Source: Lyophyllum atratum (Eukaryota > Basidiomycota > Agaricomycetes > Agaricales > Lyophyllaceae). From it: DNA of 64,000 nucleotides. Location: positions 434,001-498,000 of the forward strand of contig JACGCN010000032.1 of NCBI GenBank assembly GCA_014905825.1, in the 5' to 3' direction. Shown one piece after another: positions 1 to 11,327 of the stretch. A program made the translations under genes and the position numbers. A model generated the notes under the pieces. That model was not told the DNA's origin, made no database searches, and saw nothing but the letters and a program-made list of their open reading frames with translations. The first letter of the stretch is position 1; each line of letters opens with the position of its first letter.

Positions 1-802
1 TGGTTTATCGTCCTCTGACTTTCTACATTGGCTGGTCAATTGGAACGGGCATGACTTTTGAATCAAGATCTTTTCTCTGACGGATATCTGGGATGGTTCA
101 CTCACGATGCTCGCTTTCGAGTGACGTGAGTAGGCCAAGTGTATGGTCAACTAGATCGAAATGCAGATTTTCGGGAGTGATGTGAGTTCGACTGCGATAT
201 CTTTTTGTTCTCGGGCACATACCCGGACAGGGTGGGGCCACGGCGATATATTTTGGGCTGCTCAAGCTCGACGACAATAATATCCACGGTCTTCGGATTC
301 GTCTGTCAATCTGAATCGGTAGCTAGATTCCTCAGGACCTGAAATCCCAATGATCCCCATCGTGCGGACAATGGCGTCGTCTAGATCTGGGACAGTTTTG
401 GCAAGTATAAGGTGTTGCAGTGCCAAAGCGCTACAACGCCTTACACCCCAAATTACCTCTCATCAGTTGTTCATTCTCCAACGTGTCCCCACTATGGTTT
501 GCATCCGCGGACATAGCTCATGCAAAGGCGACGAAGTGCAGGCACCAGCCCTCTGCAATCGGAACTGACTCGCCTGCCATTGTGGCGCTTCTGGTCTGGT
601 CAATCTCAACCCCGACTCTGACAGCGTCGCAACTTACAGTGTCACGGTGGTTTCTCGTGCGGGGGCTTTGAGGTTAGTGTCTACCCTTTCTCAGTATGTA
701 GTTAGGGAGGCTTAACGAGGTTGTCACGGGAGAAGTTGAATGGGTATGGCTATATCAAGGTACATCTAGTGATACAAAGCCTGAACCCGTGAGTCTATTT
801 AT
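1..802. other. No gene recognised
   Basis: This stretch downstream of the first minus-strand gene has only short open frames (for example 420-671 on the plus strand) with no recognisable domain or convincing splice structure. It may hold the 3' untranslated region of the neighbouring gene and the edge of another gene outside the window. Confidence 0.4.
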
Positions 803-2425
803 TTACACCTCCTCCTTACGCACTGAGCCTATGGAGGATTGGAGATTAGTTTGATAGTCATATACCCTAGGCGAGCCAGGAGGGGTTCCGAAGTCAGCGC
901 CTTTGGGGTCAGTGGAGTGTTCGCTGGAGTCTTCGATCTGTGTTGTGATCTTGACTGCCATTGGTCGCATGGCGTGGCTGATATGGCGGTTCCTTGAATT
1001 AGTCGTCGACACCTGTTGAGATGTGCTGTTGACCGAGCGATGCGCGCGGGCAACGATCATACAGAAGATTATGCCCTGAAAGAAGGATCAGAGGCAGGCC
1101 TTCGGAGCACTTGTAGTAAAATACTAACGATGACTGGTCCGTTCTGTTAGGGGAGGGATCCAGTCAGATCAATCCATCATATTGCCCTAAGATGGGTGGT
1201 ACTCACTATCGCCACCACTGCGAACTGAACATTCGAGTTGCCTACGTATGTGCCCAGGGCAAGAGTGATGCAGATGCTGGATATTCCTTAGTCGGGCTGC
1301 ATGTAGAGATACTTTAAACTGACGTACCCGTATAATACGGCACTTTCCACTAGAATTTCGATGATTTTCTAATGGCGTCGTCAAAATGAAAGTTGATGAT
1401 CTGTTGTCGAGGGTACTCACATTCACACCTGACCCGAGGTCTACAGACGCCCTTCCAAACTGTTTGTTGGAGCGGAAGATCCGGAAAGCAATCAGACCTG
1501 GCAATGGAAGTTCAGGTCATCGAAGCATTGCGGTAGCTGCCGACATGATTTACCAGTAGAGTACAAGTTGCAACTAAGTGAGGGACGGTGAGCAGGATAC
1601 CAACAGTAAGGTGGTAACTACTCACAGGAATGTCAGTACGAAGCAGGATGTGATCCAGGCACCAGCTGCCTGGAACAGCGGTGTTGTTGCTTGGGAGAAC
1701 AAATATGTAACCATGCCTCCGGTTACTAAAATCGGTAGGTGAGATTTCGAAAACGCATTGCCATAGAATGAGACATACTTGAGAGCGCGACGCACATAAT
1801 GACAGGTGGGATGATGATAAAATAATTCCGCGACCACACGATGTAAAGACGGTATATCTGCAACCAGCGGACGGTAAGTATAGAGCTCGTGAAGAGCGAC
1901 GAAAAGGTACTTCGCCAACGTACCATGAAACCATCCCCAACAAGCGTTGTGAGCACGTAGAACCCTGACGTTAAGACGTTCTTGACATCGGGCAGGTTGA
2001 GGTACACCTTCTCGGCGGGATTGAGGCCGGTGGGGGTTACGCAATAGCCTGGGTCTGTTGGCCGAATGAACGCTTCGAAAGCGAGCATTAGGTCCAATAC
2101 CCAATGCTATGAAGAGTTTCCACATTGGTTAGACGGCAGAGGTACGTAGAATCGATGGATTAAGAAACTTACAACCGTTATCGTCACAAACAGGACTGCC
2201 GCAGTGATCGGCATTGGCTTGAGGAGGTTCTCCCCCCGAGTCTTAGCGCGGAAGATCAAAGCCTCCGCGCATTGGATTAGAAGTACAAAATATATACCTG
2301 TTCAAGTGGTTTATCAGCGATCTCCGCAGCCATGTTATTGTCGACGAACCATAAAATAGACTTTCAGCGAGGGTGGCAGCGAGCTGCGTGCCATCGAGCC
2401 TTGGAAGGTGATCGCGGGGTGACAT
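803..2425 (-). CDS. Seven-transmembrane orphan protein of basidiomycetes
   Basis: I reconstruct eleven exons (2425-2350, 2297-2173, 2106-1924, 1857-1779, 1725-1626, 1573-1554, 1497-1421, 1368-1328, 1276-1207, 1143-1129, 1075-803) that join in frame to 352 residues. The product has several hydrophobic helices with motifs common to a large family of uncharacterised mushroom membrane proteins: AESLFYGIYFVLL, VHWVLDLMLAFEAFI, GDGFMIYRLYIVWSRN, NLYSTGLIAFRIF and a last helix before a polar, Ser/Thr-rich cytoplasmic tail. A GPCR-like plasma membrane role is often supposed for such proteins, but no ligand is known to me. The ATG at 2425 is the first in frame with the first helix. Two exons are only 15 and 20 nt long, so automatic gene callers are likely to break this gene. 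Identity to the family is well supported; function is unknown. Confidence 0.82.
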
Positions 2426-3468
2426 CTGTGGCAAAAGAGTGGGCCGCAGACAAAGACACCTTTAATTATGAAGGTCGCGTTCTTTATAAGGGGGCTGCTG
2501 GTACCAGTGAGAAAATGGAAACAAGGCAGCGACGATAGCGAATACGGTATAGAAGTCTTTAAAGGTGCTGGGATGAACGGTCAGGGTTGGAACACCGCGA
2601 GATCATGAAGCAGCAGAATGTGTTGAAGAAGATGTCTCCATAAAGGAACGATCTTTAATCACTTTGAACCTGGAAGTACATACCATCAGCGCCTAGAAAT
2701 CGAGAAGGAACACCTACAGCAGCACGATCGCCTACAAGGTTCCAAAATCGGTTTGTTGGGGTACGGCGTCTACGGTGAAAGAGAAATGAAGAACCGCAAA
2801 GGTTAGAGTGAACTCTTCTATTAAGTCCCTGAACATGGGATCATGAGGACCAAGTGATTGATTGGAGCTGTTGAAAGCGAGTACGAACGCCACTGTGACG
2901 GCGACGCTGGGAAACGATTGTTGTCTGATAGAAGTGGTCCACTGGCACCGCCGAGTTGCCAGATAAACGGAGTTCTCCGATCGAACCCTGCGCAGCATAT
3001 GTCATCACAGAAAATCCTACTGTAAAACGCAGAATCTTCGTTCCTCAGGAGACACGCCTGGGCAAGGGAAGAACGGTTAACCGTGCGACAAGTAGCGAGG
3101 ACTTTGAGCGGAGGGTTCCATGTGCCTATCTCTCAGGGTGTCGGTGACTTGAACTACCTATCAAGGCAATCAGGCCACATCAAGGGACCAGGAGAGGCAG
3201 GGGCATCGTCGGGACACGTGTTGTACTATTCCAGACAACGACGTCGACGTTGTGGAGCGCCAACTAATCTGACTTAAGTGCAATTCATATTAATGAGGTC
3301 ACGAATCTATTCTGTCTCAAGAGGTCCTCAAGATATCGAAAGGAGACGAACAGCATACGGGACACACACCACGAAAACCAACGCCTTGGAATCACCCTTA
3401 TATGTCGAATTCCCAAGGTATCAGGTACTAACAACCGAGTAACGTATACGCATCTTGGCGAAAGCCCA
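2426..3468. other. Intergenic, no confident gene
   Basis: Between the 7-TM gene and ISY1. A minus-strand open frame at 2732-2998 (88 codons) contains a short hydrophobic run, but I found no flanking exons or family resemblance. It probably holds the 7-TM gene promoter and the ISY1 3' region. Confidence 0.35.
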
Positions 3469-4649
3469 TCATGACCCTTCCTCACCGAAGTACTCCTCTA
3501 CAAGTGCTTTCTTCCTCAGCGTAAGGAGCACCGAGTCCATTTCCTGTCTCGTTGGCATTACGGGAGGAAGTAGATGTTCGGTCTCTAGGAATGGAATATA
3601 CGAAGCAGCAGCGGCGGCATGGGTGTGGGCTGCGTCGGTATCAATCGCGGGAAGGGGAGGGGTCCGGTCATCAGATTTGGACCGTTTAGGTTTCTCGTCC
3701 GGGGGTGCCATATCGACATCTTCCTCGTCCGTCGTCTTTCGTTTCGAAGATGGACCCTGCGCCGCAACATGTGAAGATGGTGAGGCGGTATGATGTGGCC
3801 GCGGTACTTTCGGTAATGGAGCATCAGAAGAAAGGCCTAGTGTCTCGCGGACATTCGAGTAAGCCTCTTCCCAATCTGAATAGGATATCAGGATTTTTGG
3901 TGCGAGGGAAGAGGGCCGAGTAGGCGTACCTTCTTCCTCTGCTTGACGTTCGTACTCCAGCAACGTTCCATCTTCCTCGTCAAGGTCACCATAGTAAGAA
4001 GGCCCTTGATTCATGAATTTCTTATAATAGGCAAGCGCCTGATTTTCTTCTTCCTCTTCTTTCTTACGACCTTGGAACAGCTCCCGGACACCGGGAAGAT
4101 CTTTAGCGCGACCAAAGTACCTAGTGAACGATGACTCAGTGTCTACTCAAATGAAAATCGGCATTACGCACTTGTAGCCTTTGGTTCCTGGCACTTCCTT
4201 CCCTTCTTCATCCAGCATTGCGACATTACGCCGATAGTTAGCGCCTCCTAAAGCCACAATCTGGTTCTCCCAATGGCGCTTCTCACGCATCAGTTTGTTG
4301 ATTTCGTCGTTCAAGTCACGGACTTCATAGTCGGTGAGACCAGCTTCAATGTTCGACAGTGTCAGTACCATGTCCGGTCGACATTCACAGATTACGCACC
4401 ATCCTGAATTTTGGAGACCTTCCTGCTAATTTCTCGTAGTATCTCTCCCCTCCATCGTTCGCACTCCCTCAGACTTTTGCAGGCGCTTGCCATGCGCGGT
4501 CGACGATCCGACCTTGTTCCCAAGCCAAGCTCGGCGGCTTGCGCCTCACGAAACCGATACAGCATAGACTGTGCTTTTTCCTCATTACGAGCCTACACGT
4601 ATCACAGATTTAGTTGACTTTCATAGTGAAGGGATGTCGTACGAACCAT
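3469..4649 (-). CDS. ISY1: Pre-mRNA splicing factor ISY1
   Basis: ISY1 belongs to the Prp19/NineTeen-associated complex of the catalytic spliceosome and helps position the branch helix for the first step of splicing. Four exons join in frame to 339 residues: 4649-4647 (only the ATG), 4592-4400, 4343-4172 and 4120-3469. The conserved N-terminus is clear: MARNEEKAQSMLYRF, then LGTRSDRRPRMASACKSL, ECERWRGEILREISRKV, GLTDYEVRDLNDEINKL and REKRHWENQIVALGGANYRR. A Glu/Lys-rich stretch follows, then a low-complexity Ser/Pro/Asp region, and a C-terminal helix that starts with PTRQEMDSVLLTLRKKAL. The first exon codes for methionine alone, so splicing of the first intron is needed for the correct N-terminus. 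It is divergently transcribed from the methyltransferase gene next door. Assignment is very secure. Confidence 0.95.
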
Positions 4650-4819
4650 GGCGGATGTCGAGCTTGGTGGTGTTCAGGTAAGAAGTTGAAAGATCAAGGC
4701 CTTTGGTAAACATTGTCAAATATGTGCTTCCGAATTCCGATATACATTTGCATCCGATCCGAGCAGCAGTCTCGTTCTGCAATAATCCAGGCACAGCGGC
4801 CTCCACTCTAGTATCCAAA
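4650..4819. promoter_or_regulatory. Bidirectional promoter, ISY1 / CARNMT1
   Basis: Only 170 bp separates the two start codons (4649 minus, 4820 plus), so both genes must share regulatory sequence. I see no clear TATA box, which fits broadly expressed housekeeping genes. Confidence 0.6.
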
Positions 4820-6722
4820 ATGACTCCCCCATCCTCCGATATGGAGGAAGGTATGTTTCTCAATTGTAAGGAATTACTCTTGCAAATTGATAGTTATCTA
4901 GAAGAGATTCATTTCTCAAATGTGATAACGACATTCCGAAATTACGCGCAGTATTCGGTACGCCGGACGTTTAATTGTCTCCAAGGGTTATCTTTCTAAT
5001 CGATGAAGACGTGTGGCAGCTAGCAGCGAACAACCGTCGTAGAAAAGACATCTATCGCCTTCCCCAGGCAGATCAAGAAGTCTTAGAGAAGCTTGGCTAT
5101 AAACAGAAGCTCGATGAAGTCGACGACGCGATTCGAGTCAATGCAGACTTTCTTTCAGAGATCGTCGCGAACCCTGAGATATTTGGGCATGCCATAGAAC
5201 CGGACGGAGATGAAGCGGAGGATATGTCAGGTGGCGCGGACGATACAAGTGCGCCCATTTCATCATGTCAAATTGTTTCATGTCCAAGGTGAAGCCGCGA
5301 TGCAGCAAAACCTTTACCCTCCTCGCATTCCCATTCGCACTCACACTCGCATTCGCGCTCTTCTCATAATCATGACCATTCGCATGGATCACATGGTGCG
5401 CCCGGGCCGCGACGAAAATATAGACCTACGGACTTCGATATGGACAAGCTGCGCAGCACACTCAAACAATTTGTACGAGACTGGAGTGAACAGGTGCCGT
5501 AACCATCGTTTCTCTTCGGCCACGCGTTCCTCACACCTGACGCATCAGGGCAGAGAAGAACGCGATGCGTGCTATAAACCAATGAAAGACGCCCTTGTTC
5601 AGCATTTCTCACATGTCCCGCTCAACGAAAGGTGACTTGTACGAATTGGCCCCTTTCCGCTGAACACTCAACTTCCGTTATTTCCGCTAATAGAACAAAG
5701 CTTAGAGTCCTGGTACCTGGCGCGGGGCTTGGACGTCTGGCATACGACGTGGCAAACATGGGTACGTCCTTCTATTAGACGCGCGGCGCGTCTAAAGTAA
5801 TACATGCCCCCCAAAACGCAGGATTCGCATGTCAAGGAAACGAGTTCTCGCATTACATGCTACTCTCGTCATTCTTGATCTTGAACAAGTATGGCACAGA
5901 CTTGCCCACCACATGAATCTACATGGCTCATTGTCTCTTCCTCGCAAAGGACTGATTCGATCGGGAAATACACGTTTTATCCCTACGTCCACAGCTTCTC
6001 CAACGTTGCTTCACGCCAGGCGATGCTTCAACCAATTTCCATTCCAGACGTCCTGCCGTCTGCCCTGCCACCAGGCTCTAATTTCTCCCTCGTTGCTGGT
6101 GAGTGCGTCACACCCGCCTCCTGGCCTCTCAGTGTCCAAAAGGCTCTCCTGCCCAGGCGATTTTGAAGAGATCTACGGTGTGGAAACGGATCCAGATGAA
6201 CCCCAGGCCGGCGAATGGGACGCCATCTTAACATGCTTCTTCATCGACACCGTAAGTGCCTTTCAAACGTGTCTATGCTGTTGTTTAGCATGTTGAATGG
6301 TGACACAGGCTAAAAATATCATAAACTACCTGCGCATCATCCACCGTATTCTGGCCCCAGGTGGGGTGTGGATCAACCTCGGTGAGCCCTGGCGCCCATC
6401 CCCCTCCGCTTTGCCTTGGATTCGCTCAGATAATCTGACCAGGGCCGCTTCTCTGGCACTTTGAAAACAACAACACGAACGACACGTCGGTGGAGCTCGA
6501 CTTGGAAGAGGTAAAAGCTCTGGCACGCCAAATAGGTTTTGAGCTCTCAGTGAGCCCTCACTTTCTCTCGTCCCCTTTCACTCTCTCACGAGCGCAAACT
6601 CCTGCGCAAATGATACCCGAATGCAGAACGAGCGAACGATCGATACCACGTATACCACTAATTCTGAAGGAATGCTCGGCTACATCTACCATGCCGCTTT
6701 CTGGACTGCGACCAAGATATGA
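4820..6722 (+). CDS. CARNMT1: Carnosine N-methyltransferase family protein (N2227-like)
   Basis: The family transfers a methyl group from S-adenosylmethionine to a histidine ring nitrogen; the human enzyme makes anserine from carnosine, while the fungal substrate is not settled. Twelve exons (4820-4850, 4902-4957, 5020-5230, 5306-5493, 5549-5631, 5694-5761, 5822-5888, 5950-6098, 6157-6251, 6309-6381, 6443-6549, 6627-6722) join in frame to 407 residues, close to the 409 of the human protein. The SAM-binding motif LRVLVPGAGLGRLAYDVA is followed by ACQGNEFSHYMLLSS, a YPYVHSFSN block, EWDAILTCFFIDTA, and ILAPGGVWINLGPLLWHF. An insert around residues 110-130 is a His-Ser repeat (HSHSHSHSHS), which may bind metal and is not a core family feature. 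It ends convergently about 330 bp from the sugar transporter. Confidence 0.9.
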
Positions 6723-6796
6723 CATACGTGTTCAACCCAGCGAGATGAGCTGTATCTTCAGGGACGCAGGGTTAATACACCGATCTGAACAAAACT

Positions 6797-6820
6797 TCGG
6801 GCTCGGGCTCGGGCTCGGGC
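6797..6820. repeat. Hexanucleotide microsatellite (TCGGGC)n
   Basis: Four near-perfect tandem copies of TCGGGC lie just downstream of the methyltransferase stop codon, in the convergent intergenic space. Confidence 0.8.
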
Positions 6821-7050
6821 CAGTCAAATAAGACAATGAGAAAAGTCATGACAAGCGATCAACCAGATGCGTATGTATACCTGTCAGCCATGGCACTGAC
6901 AGCGTGCACAAAGGCATTTCCTGAGTCTCTCAAATTGCAGGGTGAACACATGACCGAGCGTAAAACATACAGGGCGACCGTGTCGCCGTATCACGGTGCT
7001 AAACTGTACTCTAGCATCTGCTGAGAAGGAATGGACGAGCCCTTCCCCCC

Positions 7051-9225
7051 TCACGCCTCCCTCTCCCTCCCCTTCTCCCTCTCCTTCATCTCCTTCTTCG
7101 CCCTCCTCAACCTCGCACTCTCCCCAATCCCAAACCCATTCCTAAACACCATCTTCACCTCCTCCAGACTCAGCCCCGCCGTCTCGGGGAAGCACGCGAG
7201 GACAAAGAGCCACCCGAGGAAACACAGGCCGGCGTAGAACCCGAATGCGCCGGCGGGCGTGATTTTGGCCATGAGGGAGAGGTAGGTCGACCCGATGAGG
7301 AGGTTGCCGGCCCAGTTGGTCGCTGTGGAGAGGGAGGTGCCCAGGCCGCGGACTGGAGGGAGGAGCGGATGTGTTAGTTGTGGAGCAAGGGTGGTGGGGA
7401 TGAGGGGGGTACTGACCTTCGAGCCCGAAGAGCTCGCCCTGCTGCCAGGGCACGTTCCCGAGACCGGTAGCGTAGGACGCGACGAAGATGATCATGGATA
7501 CCAACACGATCGCAGACCACGCCGTCGAGTACTGCGTCCCATCGACGAGGTCGCCGCCCGTCTTCTTGGTGAGGACTGTCCGGTCACGTGATCAGTCAAG
7601 TGCTGCCCAGCCCCAGAAGAGAACCAAGATAGAGAGAGACGCACAATGGAACGAAATACTAGCCAGGGTCAGCCCAAACACCATCCCAGGCGCACTCCAG
7701 ATCATGATCCTCCTCCTCCCGATCTTGTCGATCCACTTGAGGGCAACGAGGGTGAAGATGAAGTTGGTGCCCGAGATGATGAGGCCGACGGCGACGGGCT
7801 GGTCGAATCCGATCGATTTAAAGAGCGTGGCGGAGTAGTACATGAGGGTGTTGAATCCGCAGAGCTGTTGGAAGGCTTGCATGCCGCAGCCAACGACTAG
7901 TACGGGCGGGAGTGTTAGTTTTGGCTTGGGGAGGGGATGATAAAAGTAACGTACTGAGGGCGCGACGGTTGACGGAGTCGAATAGCATGGACTTGAGGCG
8001 TTGGACGAAGGTTGTCGTGTTTGTGATTTCTATACTTCTCTGCACAGCGGCGTGAAGCACTTTGACCTGCGGAGCGTGTTGGTCAGAGGCTCGAAAGATT
8101 GTACATTATGGAAGACTAACCTTGAGATCGACCTCCTCGGGTCTCGCAAACGCATAGATCTTCGCCATGATAGCATGGGCCTGGGCCATATTGCCTCTTC
8201 GAATGAGGATACGCGCTGCGAAGGTACCCGATATTAGCTCTTCGAAGCTTGAAAACACTTTATGAATCAACTCACGGCTTTCAGGAAGGAAGAACAGGAG
8301 CACGAATTGGACGCCTGCTGGAACAGCGCCAAGTCCCACCATCCACCTCCACCCTCCATGGATGTTCGCGAAGCCCGCGCCGATGCCATAGGCTATGACT
8401 TGTCCAAGGGTGATCATGACGACACTTCGAACGCTGTTAACAGGCGAAACCAAATGATAGACCAATCCACACTCACTTCAGCACGACCATTCGTCCGCGT
8501 AGGCGGGTGGGCGAGAGTTCTTGGATGTAGAGGGGAGAGATGCACGACGCTAGGCCGACACCGATTCCAATGAGGAAACGACCGCCGATCTGTTTTGGGT
8601 TCGCGGTGAGGCTTCTATGGTCCGGAAGGAGGCGGGGGGGAGACTGACCATGCTCCATACGTCATGAGAGACAGCTTGCCCAATGGCACCTCCGATGAAT
8701 ATGACATCAGCAATAGCGAGGACCGGACGGCGACCTGTCCAGTCCGAGAGCACGCCAGCTACGAGACCGCCGAGAAGGGCCCCCAGAGTCGTGGAAGATG
8801 TGATAAATTCCTGTGCGGAACGTCAGCTCTGCGGTTTATTCGACAATCGAAAAAGTGTTGTGGACGAACCTTCTGCGTGTTGGACAATACCTCGGGCCCA
8901 AGATCCGTGCCTATGCTCACCAGCGCTCCAGAAATAACACCGGTATCGTAACCTAATCACCTGGTCGCTCAATACGTGGAAAAGAGAAGCAGAAGCGTCA
9001 CGCACCAAAAAGCAGCCCCGATATCGTCGAACACAGGACAAGAATCCACACGAACCACGTCGTCCTCTCCTCCCCCTCCGCCACTACCGCCAGCTCATTG
9101 ATCTCCCCCGTGTCAATATCGCGCACCACCTCCGCCAGGTCATTACTATCGTTCCCATTCTCGCTGCTCCCCTTCTCATTCTCGTTCTCATGTGCGTCGT
9201 TCCGTTTTTCGTCCAGAGAAGTCAT
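7051..9225 (-). CDS. MFS sugar transporter, myo-inositol (ITR) type
   Basis: A twelve-helix major facilitator of the sugar porter family, expected in the plasma membrane as a proton-coupled importer. A polar acidic N-terminus (ATG at 9225) precedes helix 1, which ends in SGLLFGYDTGVISGALVSIG, a sequence characteristic of fungal inositol transporters. The loop 2-3 signature DWTGRRPVL, the GRFLIGIGVGLAS block, PLYIQELSPTRLRGRMV, FLPESPR, helix 7 FQQLCGFNTLMYYSATLF and the terminal FPETAGLSLEEV are all present. The stretch GLGNVPWQQGELFGLEVRG in helix 10 is the ITR1/ITR2 form. Exons are split by about seven short introns. Substrate is inferred from these motifs; another polyol or hexose cannot be excluded. 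An AT-rich TATA-like sequence lies about 60 bp upstream. Confidence 0.85.
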
Positions 9226-9282
9226 GGTCGTGATGCCTGTGGAGACCCGGGCTTGGGAATTCGAACCCTTAGAAGACGGCCC

Positions 9283-9292
9283 TAATATATAC
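9283..9292 (-). promoter_or_regulatory. TATA-like element of the sugar transporter
   Basis: The AT-rich stretch reading gtatatatta on the minus strand lies 58-67 bp upstream of the transporter ATG at 9225. Position and composition fit a TATA box; there is no direct proof. Confidence 0.35.
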
Positions 9293-10520
9293 TCTATCTG
9301 TTCACAAGACCCGCTTCGAATGCCAAAACTTGAGGGCCACTGAGGTCATGCGGGGTGGTGCGTGTAGTAGAGGGGTATCGGGATGGGGTCCGAGAAGCCG
9401 GGAAGCTCGCTTCGACGGTGTTACCCATGTGCAACCTCGGTTTTGCCATTTTTCCACGTGGAGGAGTGATTTTGGGTGTGGAGCTGCGCTGTTTTCAGAG
9501 GGTAGTGTAGCAGGAAATAGCCTTTTGCGTACGGTGATTCGTATGAAATATCCCGGGCGGTCGGGAAATTTGTTTTACACGCGGAGGAGACGCGTACGGT
9601 GATGGAGGATGATCATGATCGGGTCAGTTCAAATTCTTTGCCGTGAGTCGAGAATTCTGACGTTGATGGCAAATAATGACAAACGGACAGGGGCTACTTA
9701 CTAGGGGCTACTTGTAACTTCACCACGACTGAATATTAGATGGCGGGGAATTGATAGCCTCTCAGTCAATGGTTTCGCTGAAATCTCTCGTATCACCTTG
9801 TCAATGTTACACGGTTTTTTATTTGTAAGGTCACGAGCGCTTCCTATCGCTGTCTTCTAGTCGAATACACAGGTCTGCTCGACTTGGGCCATCCGATATA
9901 AATGAACAATCCCAACGGACCCAGCACGACACGCCGACACGATGCGAGCGGAGAAGGCTATAACAAGATCGCACCGACGGTGAGGACATGTATTAAGAGC
10001 AGCCGCTTACTCAAATTGCTCATAAGTGGATATTGAACTTAGGGATAGGCGCGAGCGGTCCATGCGCGCCGACCTCATAGTGACAGTGGCCGGTGGGGCA
10101 GTGGGTGAATTTGAAAGCGACCCGGGGTGTCTTGAGCGCCGTGTGTCCAAGAAAGCGTGGCGCGTGATAACTCCAAGAGTTCGAGTTATTCTTTACCCTT
10201 TGCGAGCATAGCGTCCCTGCCCGGAGTGGGCGGGAGACCAAAGGCAGGATCACGACGAGACACAGCTAAAGAACCAAAATGAGGCTAGTCATGGCACCTA
10301 CAGGCTACGTACCTACACATATACAAGCGCCTTTTTCGAGCCCTTGGCACCTGTGGTAGTGGCGCTTGCAACTTTGCAAATTCGAAGGATCATTTATGAT
10401 CGAAGGGCGCACAGAACCGCTTGATTTCCTGGGGTAATTTGACATCGCGGCACCCGGAGCGAGATCCCCGCACTGGCAGATGAGTGGGGACTCCACCGCT
10501 TGAAGGTTGGAAGCTGGAAG
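9293..10520. other. Intergenic, no gene seen
   Basis: Short open frames only (10020-10253 minus, 10026-10211 plus), without domains or splice partners. It probably includes the transporter upstream region. Confidence 0.4.
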
Positions 10521-11050
10521 TTATGATATGATACGGAAGGTAGGGCCCGGGGTACCTGCTGAACGTGGGGTGCCAAGTTCGTGGGTTTCGTCGCGGAGTA
10601 CGGACTTGTGATGTGTTTGTCTTGGTCTTGAGCGCAGGATATCAGGACTCATATGATCAAGGTAGGTATCGCCGATGCTTCCGGCGAGCGCGATTCTTGA
10701 TGTCATTCCTGGCGGAAAACTGATAGCAACCTCCGCCTTGAAAAGTAGCAGCTTCGCCACTTGGCGACCAAAGTTTATTCGAATCTCAACGGCGAAGGAC
10801 GGAACTGCTGGGGCGTACATCAGAGTCTCGAGCATCTTCGTCGACTGGGGGTCCAGCTCCACCGTGACATACGACGAGTCGCAGCCGGCCTTCGAGTACA
10901 CATATGTGAGTCCTTTGATATTGTTGGAATAAAACCCAAATCCAAGTGCGAAGGTGTGAGTCTAACCTGGCATCGTTAGCTTGTTGTAAGTAGGGGTAAA
11001 CATACAGTGATCCGAGGTATCCCATCCTCGCTGAAGGACGTCCACCACTT
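10521..11050 (-). CDS. Hypothetical protein, partial structure
   Basis: The minus strand holds two adjoining coding-like segments. One reads WWTSFSEDGIPRIT near 11050-11005 and is followed by a gt...ag intron with a branch-like gctaac. The second continues in frame as THTFALGFGFYSNNIKGLTY, then a beta-rich stretch with SKAGCDSSYVTVELDPQST, and stays open to a stop at 10521. Codon use in this frame looks like that of neighbouring genes, with C or G often in the third position. I do not recognise the family and could not place the 5' end, so the start given is approximate. The opposite strand is also open over 10675-10932, so the strand choice is an inference. Confidence 0.35.
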
Positions 11051-11327
11051 GCAGCTTCATTTTCAGAGGAACGCGGTGGCGCATAACATTGTCCTATGTG
11101 GCAGCTTCCTCCACCTTACGCGTTCTAGTGCAAGGTGGCCGGTCCCGAAATGGAAGAAGCAGAGTCTGGTGTTGATAATGCTTTGTAGTACTTATGATCG
11201 GATCTTGCCTTTTGCGGTTCGTTACTGCTCCGGCTTTTTCTTTCCAGTCCGACATCTCGACATCGACGCAGAGGTATAGCTTATCTCACTGCTATTTTTA
11301 CGCCGCAGGAACTAAACGCTTGACAGG

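Noticed and set aside
9250..9275. tRNA B-box-like sequence on the minus strand (ggttcgaattcc)
   Set aside because: No A-box, no acceptor stem and no cloverleaf could be formed around it.
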